Assembly (NCBI GenBank): GCA_947483545.1
Contig: CANKNP010000008.1
Coordinates: 1 to 35,508 of the forward strand
Reading direction: 5' to 3'
From: Deltaproteobacteria bacterium
Lineage (GTDB): Bacteria; Myxococcota; UBA796; SXON01
DNA: 35,508 bases
Below are positions 8,527 to 16,900 of the stretch, piece after piece. Both the position numbers and the translations under genes were made by a program. The notes beneath the pieces are model-generated. The model did no database searches, was not told the DNA's origin, and was given only the letters and a program-made list of their open reading frames with translations. Position 1 is the first letter of the stretch, and the number at the start of each line of letters is the position of its first letter.

Positions 8527-9906
8527 ATGGCGCGCATGAAGCCGCTCGCTTGCCTGCTCCTCCTCCCGCTCGTCGCCTGCACCCGAGGGAGGCCCGGGGA
8601 CTCGACCGGCGAGAGCTCCGCGCCCATCGACACCCACGAATCCGCGGACAGCGACGACTCAGGCGTGGAGCCCCCCGTCGCGAACTACACGCTCTCCTGG
8701 GGCGATCTTCACGCGCACACCAACCTCTCGCATGACGGCTGCGAGGATCCCGACAACCTGTGCCTACCCGAGAGCGACCTGCCCGGCGAGCTGCTTTACG
8801 TACATGCCGCGGCGAAGAGCTTCGCCTTCGTCGCGAACACGGACCACGCCGAGATCGACACCTGGAGCCGCCTTTCAGACGGCCTGAGCGTGCAGTCCTG
8901 GGACCGGTCCCACGAGATGCTCGCCGCAGCTGGGCCCACCGGGGTCCTGCCAATCCTCGGGTACGAGTACACCGCGATCGCCGGCCATCGAACGGTCATC
9001 TTCGACGGCGACGAGGTGTGCGCCACCTACCGCAAGAGCTCCCATGTCCCCTCGGAGCCGAAGGCGGAGGTAGGCTTGGAGTCCTACACGTTCGGCCCCA
9101 CGGACGACTACGGCTCCCCCGCCGACCTGGAGGCGGCTTTGGACGCCGCCGGCGAGGCCGATGGCTGTGACCCCGTGCCATGGATCAGCTTTGCGCACCA
9201 CCCCGCGTTCGCCACCCCCACCGCGACCTACTGGACCGACGACCGCAACCGCATCGACAGCGACCGGGTCGTGGAGATCGCATCCGAGCACGGCTCGTCC
9301 GAGTGCGAAGACATCACCCAAGAGGATTGCGACTACCGGGTGATCGAGCAGCGCTACGATGGCGACGGCTCCGTGCAGACCGCGCTCCGCCTCGGCTACC
9401 GCCTGGGTTTTGTGGGCGGCAGCGACAACCACGAGGGCACCGCCACCGTGCCGGGCGACGAGCCCGGGTACAACGGCACCTTCATCGACACCGACGGCGA
9501 CGGCATCGGCGACACCCCGGCGGAGCAGTCCTTCGCGGGCGCGATCACCGGCGTCTACCATGATGGCACGCTCACCCGCCCGATGCTCTTCGACGCGCTC
9601 AACGCCCGCCATTCCCTCGCCGCCACCTGGTCCTTCGACAGCGTCACCTTGCACGCCTACGACAGCGAGGGCGTGCTCTACCTCCCCGGCGACGATCTCC
9701 CCGCGGGCACCTACACCCTCGTCGTGGACGTCGCAGACGAGGATCTGTCCAGTTGGGTCGCCGAGATCGTCGATCCCACGGACGGGTCGGTGACCGAGGA
9801 GACAGAGTTTGAGGTCACGTCGGGTTCCGCGCTGTATGTTCGCGTGCGCGCGGATGTGAGCGGGGTGGAGCACCGGATTTGGGCGTCGCCGTTTTTTGGG
9901 GGGTGA
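8527..9906 (+). CDS. DUF3604 / PHP-type metal-dependent lipoprotein
   Basis: 459 aa from ATG 8527 (a second ATG lies at 8536). The signal peptide ends in lipobox LVAC (C18) and is followed by a Ser/Asp/Thr/Glu-rich tether to about residue 50. The body starts SWGDLHAHTNLSHDG (H62, H64) and shows TDHAEID (D106, H107), FAHHP (H224, H225) and GGSDNHEG (D300, H302). This His/Asp pattern is that of the DUF3604 family, related to PHP phosphoesterases that bind several metal ions. Many Cys residues fit an exported location. The frame also opens at GTG 8452, overlapping the kinase stop, but that puts 25 residues before the signal peptide. The reaction is unknown. The stop lies 9 bp from the convergent ankyrin gene stop. 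Confidence 0.85.
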   Translation: MARMKPLACLLLLPLVACTRGRPGDSTGESSAPIDTHESADSDDSGVEPPVANYTLSWGDLHAHTNLSHDGCEDPDNLCLPESDLPGELLYVHAAAKSFAFVANTDHAEIDTWSRLSDGLSVQSWDRSHEMLAAAGPTGVLPILGYEYTAIAGHRTVIFDGDEVCATYRKSSHVPSEPKAEVGLESYTFGPTDDYGSPADLEAALDAAGEADGCDPVPWISFAHHPAFATPTATYWTDDRNRIDSDRVVEIASEHGSSECEDITQEDCDYRVIEQRYDGDGSVQTALRLGYRLGFVGGSDNHEGTATVPGDEPGYNGTFIDTDGDGIGDTPAEQSFAGAITGVYHDGTLTRPMLFDALNARHSLAATWSFDSVTLHAYDSEGVLYLPGDDLPAGTYTLVVDVADEDLSSWVAEIVDPTDGSVTEETEFEVTSGSALYVRVRADVSGVEHRIWASPFFGG

Positions 9907-9915
9907 CGGCGGGCC

Positions 9916-11643
9916 TCACCCCCACCGCAACACCAAAACGCGCGACCCCTCCGCCCGCTCCTCCCCCTCCACGACCTCGTCCGGCCGCAGCTCCTCGGGG
10001 AACCAGAAGCGCACGGTGGAGATGGGCGCGCTCGTGGTCAGCTCGACGGTGTCGGCGCTGGGCCAGGGGCCGGCTTGATCGAGGATGCGGACGCGGACGT
10101 CGTGGACCGTGGGGAGCGCGCGGATGGCGAGGAGATAGCGGTAGCAAATCTGCGGGCGGACCGCGACGGGCGTGAGGTTGTAGCCAAAGCTGGCAGGCGC
10201 GTCGTTACCGAGGAAGAAGCGGTCGAGATCCACCCAGGTGCCCGGGGGTAGGTCGCGGACAGCGGCGAGGCGGGCGGGATCGACGGTGTGGAAGGGCTGC
10301 TCGGTGTCGAGGGCGGCCGGGGCGAGGGGGGGCGGGGGAGAGCCGGCGACGAGGAGGGGAAAGGTCCCGGCGAGCAAGGCGCGGACGGTGTCCCCGACGG
10401 TCGCGGGCAGGCCCTGCCGGCGCATGCGAAGGAGCGTTTCGTAGAGCGGCCACACGCCGTGTTCTGCGCCTCCGGTGCGCCCGCCGTGGCGGGCGCGAAT
10501 GCCTGGGAGGTGCCTCCCCTCCGCGGAGTAGACCGTGACAGGGTCGAACGGGCCTTCGCGGCACAAGGCGATCGACAAGAACGGCGCGACCTGACTCTCG
10601 GTGTTCGCGGTCAAGCGCCGAGCGGTGAACGCGGCGTCGATGGCGTCGGCGATGGCAGTCGCGGAGGCGTCGGGGGGGAGGCCGAGGACGGCGGGGGCGC
10701 GGGTGGCGAAGAGCGCCTGGGCCTGCCGGGCGGTGTACCGGAGGGGCGAGGCGAAGGGGGGGGCGACCGGCAGGGCACCGGCGGGGTGGAGGGCGAGCTG
10801 GAGGCTGGTCCGGAGGCCCGTGTCCTTCTCCAGGTGGATCGCTTGTAGTTCGTCGAGCAGCGTCCACGCCGCAAGCAGGTCCCCGCGCTCCAGGTACCGC
10901 CGGGCGAGGCGGGTCTCCACAACGCCGTCCCGCTCGGGAACCCGCCGCGCGAGGCGCACCGCGGACTCCAAGAGCCCATCCGACCTGAGCGGAGGCGCAA
11001 GGTCGGCGAGCTGGGCGAAGACGCGGGCACCCTCCGCGGGACGGTCGTTCTGGGCGTACCACTTGCCGACACCTGCGAGGATCACGAACGCGTCGTCGGT
11101 CTCGCCTCTGGCGATGAGCGTAGTGGCCAAGGTCCAACGGACGTCGGGCTGTAAGAGCGCCGCGAGCACGTCTGCCTCGTGGCGCAAACCGGCGTGCCCG
11201 ACCTTCGCCGCCCGGGCCCGGAGCGCGAGCGTCGCGGCGACGGGCCCCCTCGCGAGCCAACCGGGCCCTTGGAGGGGTTGCGCAGCGGCCAATCTAGCCG
11301 CCAGCTCCATGTGCCCGTTCTGAAGCGCCACTGCCGAAGCGTCGAACCCCGCGGCGTTCGTTGCTCCGGGGTCCGCACCCGCGCGCAGCAGCACCGTCAC
11401 GCACCCTGCGGCCCCTCGACCCGCCGCGAACATCAGCGCCGTCTGCCCCGTTCGGGTCTCCGCGTTCACATCGTCGCCACGCGCGAGGAAGCCCCGGAGC
11501 ATGGCGCCCCGGGCGAAGCGGGCGGCGAGCATCGCGCAGGTCTGACCGTCCGGCAAAGACGGCGCGGGGGCGTCGCCCAACAGCGCGGCGACGCGCTCGA
11601 CATCGCCGGCTTCAATGGCCGCGGGGAGCGCCCGGGTTGTCAA
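9916..11643 (-). CDS. Ankyrin-repeat protein coupled to lipoxygenase
   Basis: 575 aa from TTG 11643. The TTG shares bases with the lipoxygenase TGA (TTGA, 11643-11640), so translation is probably coupled; no clear ribosome-binding site is visible and another non-ATG start is possible. The frame is open further upstream, but that part is only the shadow of the lipoxygenase. Residues about 1-130 contain three or four ankyrin repeats (DGQTCAMLAARFARG, TGQTALMFAAGRGAAGCV, LLRAGADPGATNAAGFDAS). The middle is Ala/Leu-rich and helical. The last about 110 residues are a beta-rich domain I do not recognise. There is no signal peptide. It is likely a partner or regulator of the lipoxygenase, an inference from coupling alone. 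Confidence 0.75.
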   Translation of the reverse strand: MTTRALPAAIEAGDVERVAALLGDAPAPSLPDGQTCAMLAARFARGAMLRGFLARGDDVNAETRTGQTALMFAAGRGAAGCVTVLLRAGADPGATNAAGFDASAVALQNGHMELAARLAAAQPLQGPGWLARGPVAATLALRARAAKVGHAGLRHEADVLAALLQPDVRWTLATTLIARGETDDAFVILAGVGKWYAQNDRPAEGARVFAQLADLAPPLRSDGLLESAVRLARRVPERDGVVETRLARRYLERGDLLAAWTLLDELQAIHLEKDTGLRTSLQLALHPAGALPVAPPFASPLRYTARQAQALFATRAPAVLGLPPDASATAIADAIDAAFTARRLTANTESQVAPFLSIALCREGPFDPVTVYSAEGRHLPGIRARHGGRTGGAEHGVWPLYETLLRMRRQGLPATVGDTVRALLAGTFPLLVAGSPPPPLAPAALDTEQPFHTVDPARLAAVRDLPPGTWVDLDRFFLGNDAPASFGYNLTPVAVRPQICYRYLLAIRALPTVHDVRVRILDQAGPWPSADTVELTTSAPISTVRFWFPEELRPDEVVEGEERAEGSRVLVLRWG

Positions 11644-13859
11644 ATCGAGATGCTGTTGGGGATCCGCGAGGGCAGGAGCGGGAAGAACGGCGAGGGGCGA
11701 TCCGCGTTGCGGACCCGAATCGCATGCTCCACCACGTTCAAGTCGTCTTGGAAGTCCGCGTAGAACCCTTGAACCCGCTGATCGATGAGGTACGGCCTGC
11801 GGGGGTTGTTCTCGTAAGTGCCAAATCGGTCGTATTGAACACCCGAGAGCAGGTACCCAAAGGAGGCTTGGTACAGCGCGACGTCGAGGGGCGGGGCCAG
11901 GAGGTAATCCTCCGGCTTCACCGGGGCGGGATCGGACGCCTTCGGGGGCGGGGCGTAGGCGGTCCCGCTCACACTCGGCAAGTACGACATCATCGGCCAC
12001 TGTGGGTAGTTGACAGACGCATGTTGAGGGCCGGCCGTGTACATCACCAGCGACACAATGTCTACGAGGTGCTCGATCGAGTCCACCAGCATTTTGCCGG
12101 GGTGCGCGGGGTCCGGAACCAACCTATCGAAGCCCTTCAGCCCGCCATAGCGCTCGTCGATCAGCTCGTTCACCCAGCCCTGGACCTCGGTGTCCCCGAC
12201 CACGACGGCGTCATTGGCGTAGTACACCCCGAGGTAGCTCCTCACAAACCGGCGGATGACGTTCCAGACCGCCAGCGCGTCGTCCCGGAACGGGAATTCC
12301 GGAAGGCGGGACGCATCGACGCCGCGCAGCCCGAACAGATGGGTCGGCAGCTTCTGCTCAAAGCGCCACGAAGCTGCGTTCTCCAGCAACATCCGCTGGC
12401 TGCCCTCGATCGATGTCGAGAGCACCGACGCGACGACCCCGCCGGGGATCACCAAGCTGTGGAGCGCAGAGTCGTTGATCTGGATGGTGAACCGGAAGTG
12501 CGGGGTCAAGAGCACCAGGATCGGGTGCTGCGCCGATAATTGGCGGTGCGCGGCCAAAAGGAACGGCTCCAGCATCAAGTGGCACTCGCCGAGATGCGCG
12601 ACGGTCTCGTGTTGGAGCGCAAGCGAGTTATTCACGTACCACCGTGCGATCTGCCACTTGACGCCGTCCGCGGGCGTGTAGATCGGAAAGTCCTCGGGGT
12701 CGTGCTTCTGGCCGATCTGGATCGCGATCGGCTGCATCGAGGGCCGACCCGTGGGGTAGCCCTTGGGCGGCTTGTCGTTCCAATAGAACAGCGCGATGGG
12801 TGCCGTGACGTACCGCCGCTCGCCGTGAAGATGGCTCCCATCTTCGGGGTGCAGGTTCGTGAAGTCCAACCCGAACAGTCGGCCCTGGGCTACGGCCTGG
12901 GCGAGCGTGATCTCCGGGTTTCCGGTGGCGGTGCGGAGCATCTCGTCGGTGAACGGCGCCTTGGCGAGGATCGACGAGAGGTGCAGCCCGAGCGCCGGGG
13001 GATCACCGGCAAAGATGCCCTTGAGTTGGGTGGTGTTGAACCCGGCGATCTGCAGCCACCCGAAGTACCAATCGGTCTGCCCTGGCCGTTCCCCCGGCGC
13101 GAGCGCCATCCAATCCTCGGCCGTCAGCCGGTACACGGCGGGGGTCTCGATCTTCTTGAAGAGCGTGCCTGCGTAGTCATCGAACGAGGTGGCGCGCAGA
13201 TAGTCGCGGCCGTGCTCTTCGCTGAGCATGTCGTACAGCGTGTTCTTCAAGAACGCGGTGACCCCGTTCTCGGTGAAGTCCCTGAACACCTCCGCGAGGC
13301 CGGTGACCATCTGCTCCACGTCCTTCGGGACCTTGCCGACTTCGGAAGCGACGGCGCCCAGCGCCTTTGGGAGCGTGGCCACCGCGTCAATCACCTTCAC
13401 CATCGCGTTCACGTCGCCGACGACGTTGAACTTCGAGAGTCCGTCAATCTGCTCCTTGAGCTCGGCCAACGCCTGCTCGGTCGCCACGAGCTCGGGGATG
13501 GGATCCGGCGGGAGATGGGACTGGAGGTGCGCTCGCAACAGATCGCCCACGACCTGCACAAAGTTCGCGGCGAGGGGAATGAACACCTCCGCGACCTTGA
13601 CCTCGTAGTCGAGGGTGAACGTCTCCCCCGACGGCACCCCCGCCGAGAGCGGGAGCGGGTACAGGTACGACTTCATGTAGTTGTAGGACGTGCGGGCGAG
13701 CGCGAGCTGAAAAGCCCGGTCGTTCGTGCGCTGCAGGGTATTGCTCGGATCGTGGGGGATCGTCGGGATGCGATCCGCCGGGACCGGCGACACGAACTTG
13801 GGTTGGGCGGTCCCTGGGCGACCGGTGGCGAGGGTAGAACGGACGTTGGCTCTGGACAT
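11640..13859 (-). CDS. Lipoxygenase (iron-dependent PUFA dioxygenase)
   Basis: 739 aa. It catalyses oxygen insertion into cis,cis-1,4-pentadiene fatty acids. All five iron-ligand positions of the family are present: H417 and H422 in HETVAH, H613 and N617 in QHASVNYPQW, and the C-terminal isoleucine I739 in the ending NSISI. Family residues EPFLLAAHRQL (431-441) and RFTIQIN are also seen. Length fits a bacterial lipoxygenase with a long N-terminal helical region (about 50-215) in place of an obvious PLAT domain. There is no signal peptide, so it is probably cytosolic. Start ATG 13859 follows the asd stop by 29 bp, and the stop overlaps the ankyrin gene start. Bacterial lipoxygenases are patchily distributed and often thought to be horizontally acquired. 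Confidence 0.93.
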   Translation of the reverse strand: MSRANVRSTLATGRPGTAQPKFVSPVPADRIPTIPHDPSNTLQRTNDRAFQLALARTSYNYMKSYLYPLPLSAGVPSGETFTLDYEVKVAEVFIPLAANFVQVVGDLLRAHLQSHLPPDPIPELVATEQALAELKEQIDGLSKFNVVGDVNAMVKVIDAVATLPKALGAVASEVGKVPKDVEQMVTGLAEVFRDFTENGVTAFLKNTLYDMLSEEHGRDYLRATSFDDYAGTLFKKIETPAVYRLTAEDWMALAPGERPGQTDWYFGWLQIAGFNTTQLKGIFAGDPPALGLHLSSILAKAPFTDEMLRTATGNPEITLAQAVAQGRLFGLDFTNLHPEDGSHLHGERRYVTAPIALFYWNDKPPKGYPTGRPSMQPIAIQIGQKHDPEDFPIYTPADGVKWQIARWYVNNSLALQHETVAHLGECHLMLEPFLLAAHRQLSAQHPILVLLTPHFRFTIQINDSALHSLVIPGGVVASVLSTSIEGSQRMLLENAASWRFEQKLPTHLFGLRGVDASRLPEFPFRDDALAVWNVIRRFVRSYLGVYYANDAVVVGDTEVQGWVNELIDERYGGLKGFDRLVPDPAHPGKMLVDSIEHLVDIVSLVMYTAGPQHASVNYPQWPMMSYLPSVSGTAYAPPPKASDPAPVKPEDYLLAPPLDVALYQASFGYLLSGVQYDRFGTYENNPRRPYLIDQRVQGFYADFQDDLNVVEHAIRVRNADRPSPFFPLLPSRIPNSISI

Positions 13860-13888
13860 GGGGACTCAGGTGGCCCGGCCAAGTATCC

Positions 13889-14914
13889 CTACACCAACCC
13901 CCGCTCCACCACCAGCTCGGCATTCGCGATCGCCGCCCCCGCCGCCCCGCGGATCACGTTGTGCGCCAGCGCGAAGAACTTGACCGTCATCACCTCGCAT
14001 TCTTCGAGCCGCCCCACGGTCACCACCATCCCCGACGCCCGACCCTCCCCTCGGTCCGCGTCGGTACGGGGGGTCGGCCGCCCGCGCGCATCGGTGATCA
14101 CGATCGGCTGGACGGGCAGCGTCGGCAGGGCGATCGGGCCCCGAAAACCCTCCAACGACGCGCGTACATCCGAGAGCGTCGGCGCGCCCTTGAGACGCAC
14201 ATGTACGGCAACCAAGTGGCCGTCCACGACAGGGACCCGCACGCACCGCGGGGAGATCGGAAACGCGGCCGGTTCCCGCTCGCCGAGGATCTTGCGCGGC
14301 TCCGTCGCCACCTTCTCCTCTTCGTCGCCAGCGTGTGGATGAACGTTCCCAAGGATGTCCCACGCGCTCTCGCCGGGGTAGCCCGCTCCCGACACCGCCT
14401 GGTAGCTCGCGCAGGTGACCGCCTCTACGCCAAAATCCCGGTGCAAAGGGGCGAGCGCCATGGTCATCGGGATGCAGGTGCAGTTGGGGTTCGTGACGAT
14501 GAAGCCCGCACCCGAGGCCCGCGCGTCCCGCACCCATTCGAGGTGGTGGGGGTTCACCTCGGGGATGATCAGCGGCACGCCCTCGACCATCCGAAAGGCG
14601 CTGGCGTTCGAGATCACGGCCCGGCCCGCTGCGACAAAGGCGGGCTCGACCTCGGCGGCGATGGCCTTGTCCAACGCGCTGAACACCAGGGACGCGCGCA
14701 CCGACTCCGGAGAGGCGGCGACGACCCGTTGGTCCCCACGGGGGTTGTCGCCAGCGAGCCGCCAGGCAGCGGCCTCAGCATAGCGCTTGCCCGCCGACCG
14801 ATCCGAGGCTGCGAGCTCGGCGAGCTCGAACCAGGGGTGATCTTGCAGGAGCTGGACGAACCGCTGGCCCACCATGCCGGTGGCGCCAAGCACGGCGACG
14901 GGGATCCGGGACAT
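13889..14914 (-). CDS. asd: Aspartate-semialdehyde dehydrogenase
   Basis: 341 aa. It reduces aspartyl phosphate to aspartate semialdehyde for lysine, threonine, methionine and diaminopimelate synthesis. The N-terminal NADP fold is VAVLGATGMVGQRF (6-19). The catalytic cysteine is C145 in TNPNCTC, followed by SYQAVSGAGYPGE (170-182), EEEKVATEPRKILGE (198-212) and VDGH (H233). These segments match the archaeal/fungal-like branch of the enzyme rather than the E. coli type. Start ATG 14914 gives the canonical N-terminus; an upstream ATG at 14950 would overlap the divergent gene start. The stop is TAG. It is the first gene of a tight minus-strand unit with the lipoxygenase and ankyrin genes; no metabolic link is obvious. 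Confidence 0.93.
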   Translation of the reverse strand: MSRIPVAVLGATGMVGQRFVQLLQDHPWFELAELAASDRSAGKRYAEAAAWRLAGDNPRGDQRVVAASPESVRASLVFSALDKAIAAEVEPAFVAAGRAVISNASAFRMVEGVPLIIPEVNPHHLEWVRDARASGAGFIVTNPNCTCIPMTMALAPLHRDFGVEAVTCASYQAVSGAGYPGESAWDILGNVHPHAGDEEEKVATEPRKILGEREPAAFPISPRCVRVPVVDGHLVAVHVRLKGAPTLSDVRASLEGFRGPIALPTLPVQPIVITDARGRPTPRTDADRGEGRASGMVVTVGRLEECEVMTVKFFALAHNVIRGAAGAAIANAELVVERGLV

Positions 14915-14948
14915 CGCGAGCAGGTAGCCCGCGGGATAGGGCCCGACC

Positions 14949-15401
14949 ATGACGTATCCGCCGATCGAGAGCCTCATTCCGCACCGCGCGCCCCATCGCC
15001 ATGTCTCGCGCATCGTCGCCGTGAACGGAACCCGGGCCGTGGCCGAGGGCGATTTTGTGCCGGAAGACGTGTCGGGGCACTTCCCGGGGCGCCCGATCAT
15101 CCCCGGCGTGGTGATGGTGGAAGCGCTGGCCCAAACGCTCTGCGCGATGGCGACGCTCGCCGGAGAGCATGGCCAGGCCGTGCTCACCGGGGTCGAGAAG
15201 GCCCGGTTCCGGGGGATCGTGATGCCGCCGTGTACGCTCACGTACGAGGTGGATGTGACCGAGCGGCGCCTCGGGGTCACCTGGGCGAAGGGGCGCGTGC
15301 TGCGGGGCGGCGAGGTGGTGTGTACCGCGACCCTGCAAGCGGCCATCGTGCCCGAGGCGGTCCTCGCCGCGGCGGGCGCGCAGGGGCCGGCGGAGGCGTG
15401 A
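14949..15401 (+). CDS. FabZ-like 3-hydroxyacyl-ACP dehydratase (hot-dog fold)
   Basis: 150 aa. The active-site helix region GHFPGRPIIPGVVMVEALAQ contains H44 and E58; their 14-residue spacing equals that of H54/E68 in E. coli FabZ. It should dehydrate 3-hydroxyacyl chains on ACP. Its C-terminus is slightly extended and Ala-rich. Start ATG 14949 is 34 bp from the divergent asd start, leaving almost no room for promoters outside coding DNA. Its stop overlaps the GTG of the next gene (GTGA, 15398-15401). The setting suggests a dedicated dehydratase for a special acyl chain rather than the housekeeping fabZ. Confidence 0.87.
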   Translation: MTYPPIESLIPHRAPHRHVSRIVAVNGTRAVAEGDFVPEDVSGHFPGRPIIPGVVMVEALAQTLCAMATLAGEHGQAVLTGVEKARFRGIVMPPCTLTYEVDVTERRLGVTWAKGRVLRGGEVVCTATLQAAIVPEAVLAAAGAQGPAEA

Positions 15402-16900
15402 AACGCGCCGTTGTTGTCGGCTCGGGGGCGGGGGGCCTCGCCTCCGCCGTGATGCTGGCCCAGGCGGGTTGGGCCGTGACCGTGCTTGAGCAACACACAC
15501 GGGCGGGCGGGTTCCTGCACCGTTTTTTCCGCAAGGGGATCGGCTACGACACTGGGTTCCACTACATTGGATCGGCCGGGCCTCAGCAGCTGGTCTGGCG
15601 GATTTTCGGGCACCTCGGTATTCGAGAGAAGCTCCGACTGATGCCTTTGGACCCTGAAGGTTTCGATTGGATCCGGTTCCCCGGGCTGGATTTCCGGGTC
15701 CCCGTCGGCGTGGACAACTACGGCGAGCGCCTCCGCCAACAATTTCCGCACGAGGCGGCCGGCATCGCGAGGTACATCCAACTCCACAAGGAGACCTGCG
15801 CCGCTTACGGATGGTACAACCTTGATCTGTCCGTCCCCGTGGACCGGGTCTTGCGCGCGGAGGGGATCTCGCTGCGCGAGGTGCTCGATGATTGCTTCCG
15901 CGATGTCCGGCTCCGCGCGGTGGTCGCCGGGCAGGCGGTTTTGTACGGTGTCCCCCCGAAGGATGCGCCGCTGGGACTGCACGCCGTCGTCACCGACCAC
16001 TTTCTCCAGGGCGCGTACACAGTGCGCGGCGGGGGCGACCGGATCGCGATGGAGCTGGTGCGTCGGCTGCGGTCTTTGGGCGGTGTGCTGAAGCTCCGCG
16101 CGCGCGTCGAGCACATCGAGGTCCAGGGCGGAGCCGCGGTCGCAGTCCACGCGGGCGGCGTGCGGTACGACGCCGATCTCATCGTCGCCAACGCCCATCC
16201 GAAGCATGTGTTGGAGCTCCTGCCGGAGGGTGCGACGCGGCCGGCCTACCGGGATCGCGTAGTGGATGCGACCGCAGGGCGCGGGCACCTCGGCCTCTAC
16301 ATGCGCGTCAAGGGCGACCTTTCCCAACTCGCGCGGCGGAACCTCTACCGGTTCAGCTCCTTCGATGAGGCGGTGCTGGACCAGCCGGCGACGCCTTCGT
16401 CCATCCCGTTCTGGTTCCTGACCGCGCCGGGGGCTCGCGATCCGGGTCGCCCTGGGTCGGAGCAGGTCGTGCTGGGGCTGATCCAGACCGACTGGAAGGA
16501 CCTGCGGTCGAAGGTCCCGGAGATCGGCACGCCGGGGGAGCCTGCGGCGTACCAAAGCCCCGCCTATCTGGCTTGGAAGCGCGAGATGGTTGCGGCGTGT
16601 GTAAAGGCGACGACCGCCGATTTCCCGGGGTGGGAGGTGCTGGAGGCAGAGGGTTCCAGCCCGCTGACCACTTGGCGGTACACGGGTTCCCCAGAGGGCG
16701 CGACGTACGGGCATTACCATTCGGTCGCCCAAATGGGCAGGTATCGCCTGCCGATCAAGGTGCGGGTGAAGAACCTGCTCCAGGTTGGCCACGCCGTCGG
16801 GTTTCCGGGGATTTGCGGCGCGATGATGAGCGCGTACGCCGCGCTCGGCGATGTGTTGGGTGCAGAACAGCTCGTTTCCGAGCTCAAGGAGGTTCAGTGA
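15398..16900 (+). CDS. CrtI / CrtISO / retinol-saturase-like FAD oxidoreductase
   Basis: 500 aa from GTG 15398, with GGAGG at 15392-15396 and a 4-bp overlap with the dehydratase stop. The frame is open far upstream, but that is antisense to asd. The N-terminal FAD-binding motif is VVVGSGAGGLASAVMLAQAG, then LEQHTRAGGFLHRF and YDTGFHYIG, the last typical of carotenoid isomerases and retinol saturases. The C-terminus NLLQVGHAVGFPGICGAMMS fits the second FAD motif of the phytoene-desaturase family. Such enzymes add, remove or move double bonds in long polyenes. Between a dehydratase and a ketosynthase, an acyl or polyene substrate is more likely than a carotenoid, and no other carotenoid genes are nearby. 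Its TGA shares one base with the next ATG. Confidence 0.85.
   Translation: MKRAVVVGSGAGGLASAVMLAQAGWAVTVLEQHTRAGGFLHRFFRKGIGYDTGFHYIGSAGPQQLVWRIFGHLGIREKLRLMPLDPEGFDWIRFPGLDFRVPVGVDNYGERLRQQFPHEAAGIARYIQLHKETCAAYGWYNLDLSVPVDRVLRAEGISLREVLDDCFRDVRLRAVVAGQAVLYGVPPKDAPLGLHAVVTDHFLQGAYTVRGGGDRIAMELVRRLRSLGGVLKLRARVEHIEVQGGAAVAVHAGGVRYDADLIVANAHPKHVLELLPEGATRPAYRDRVVDATAGRGHLGLYMRVKGDLSQLARRNLYRFSSFDEAVLDQPATPSSIPFWFLTAPGARDPGRPGSEQVVLGLIQTDWKDLRSKVPEIGTPGEPAAYQSPAYLAWKREMVAACVKATTADFPGWEVLEAEGSSPLTTWRYTGSPEGATYGHYHSVAQMGRYRLPIKVRVKNLLQVGHAVGFPGICGAMMSAYAALGDVLGAEQLVSELKEVQ
16886..16892 (+). promoter_or_regulatory. Strong ribosome-binding site of the ketosynthase gene
   Basis: AAGGAGG lies 7 bp before ATG 16900, inside the end of the FAD oxidoreductase gene. 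It fixes the ketosynthase start and supports coupled translation. Confidence 0.8.

Noticed and set aside
12540..14342. 600-codon plus-strand ORF opposite lipoxygenase and asd
   Set aside because: Shadow frame; the minus strand has the conserved catalytic residues.
15398..16900. Carotenoid biosynthesis operon
   Set aside because: Only one CrtI-family gene is present; no phytoene synthase, cyclase or prenyl transferase is nearby, and the coupled neighbours are fatty-acid-type enzymes.
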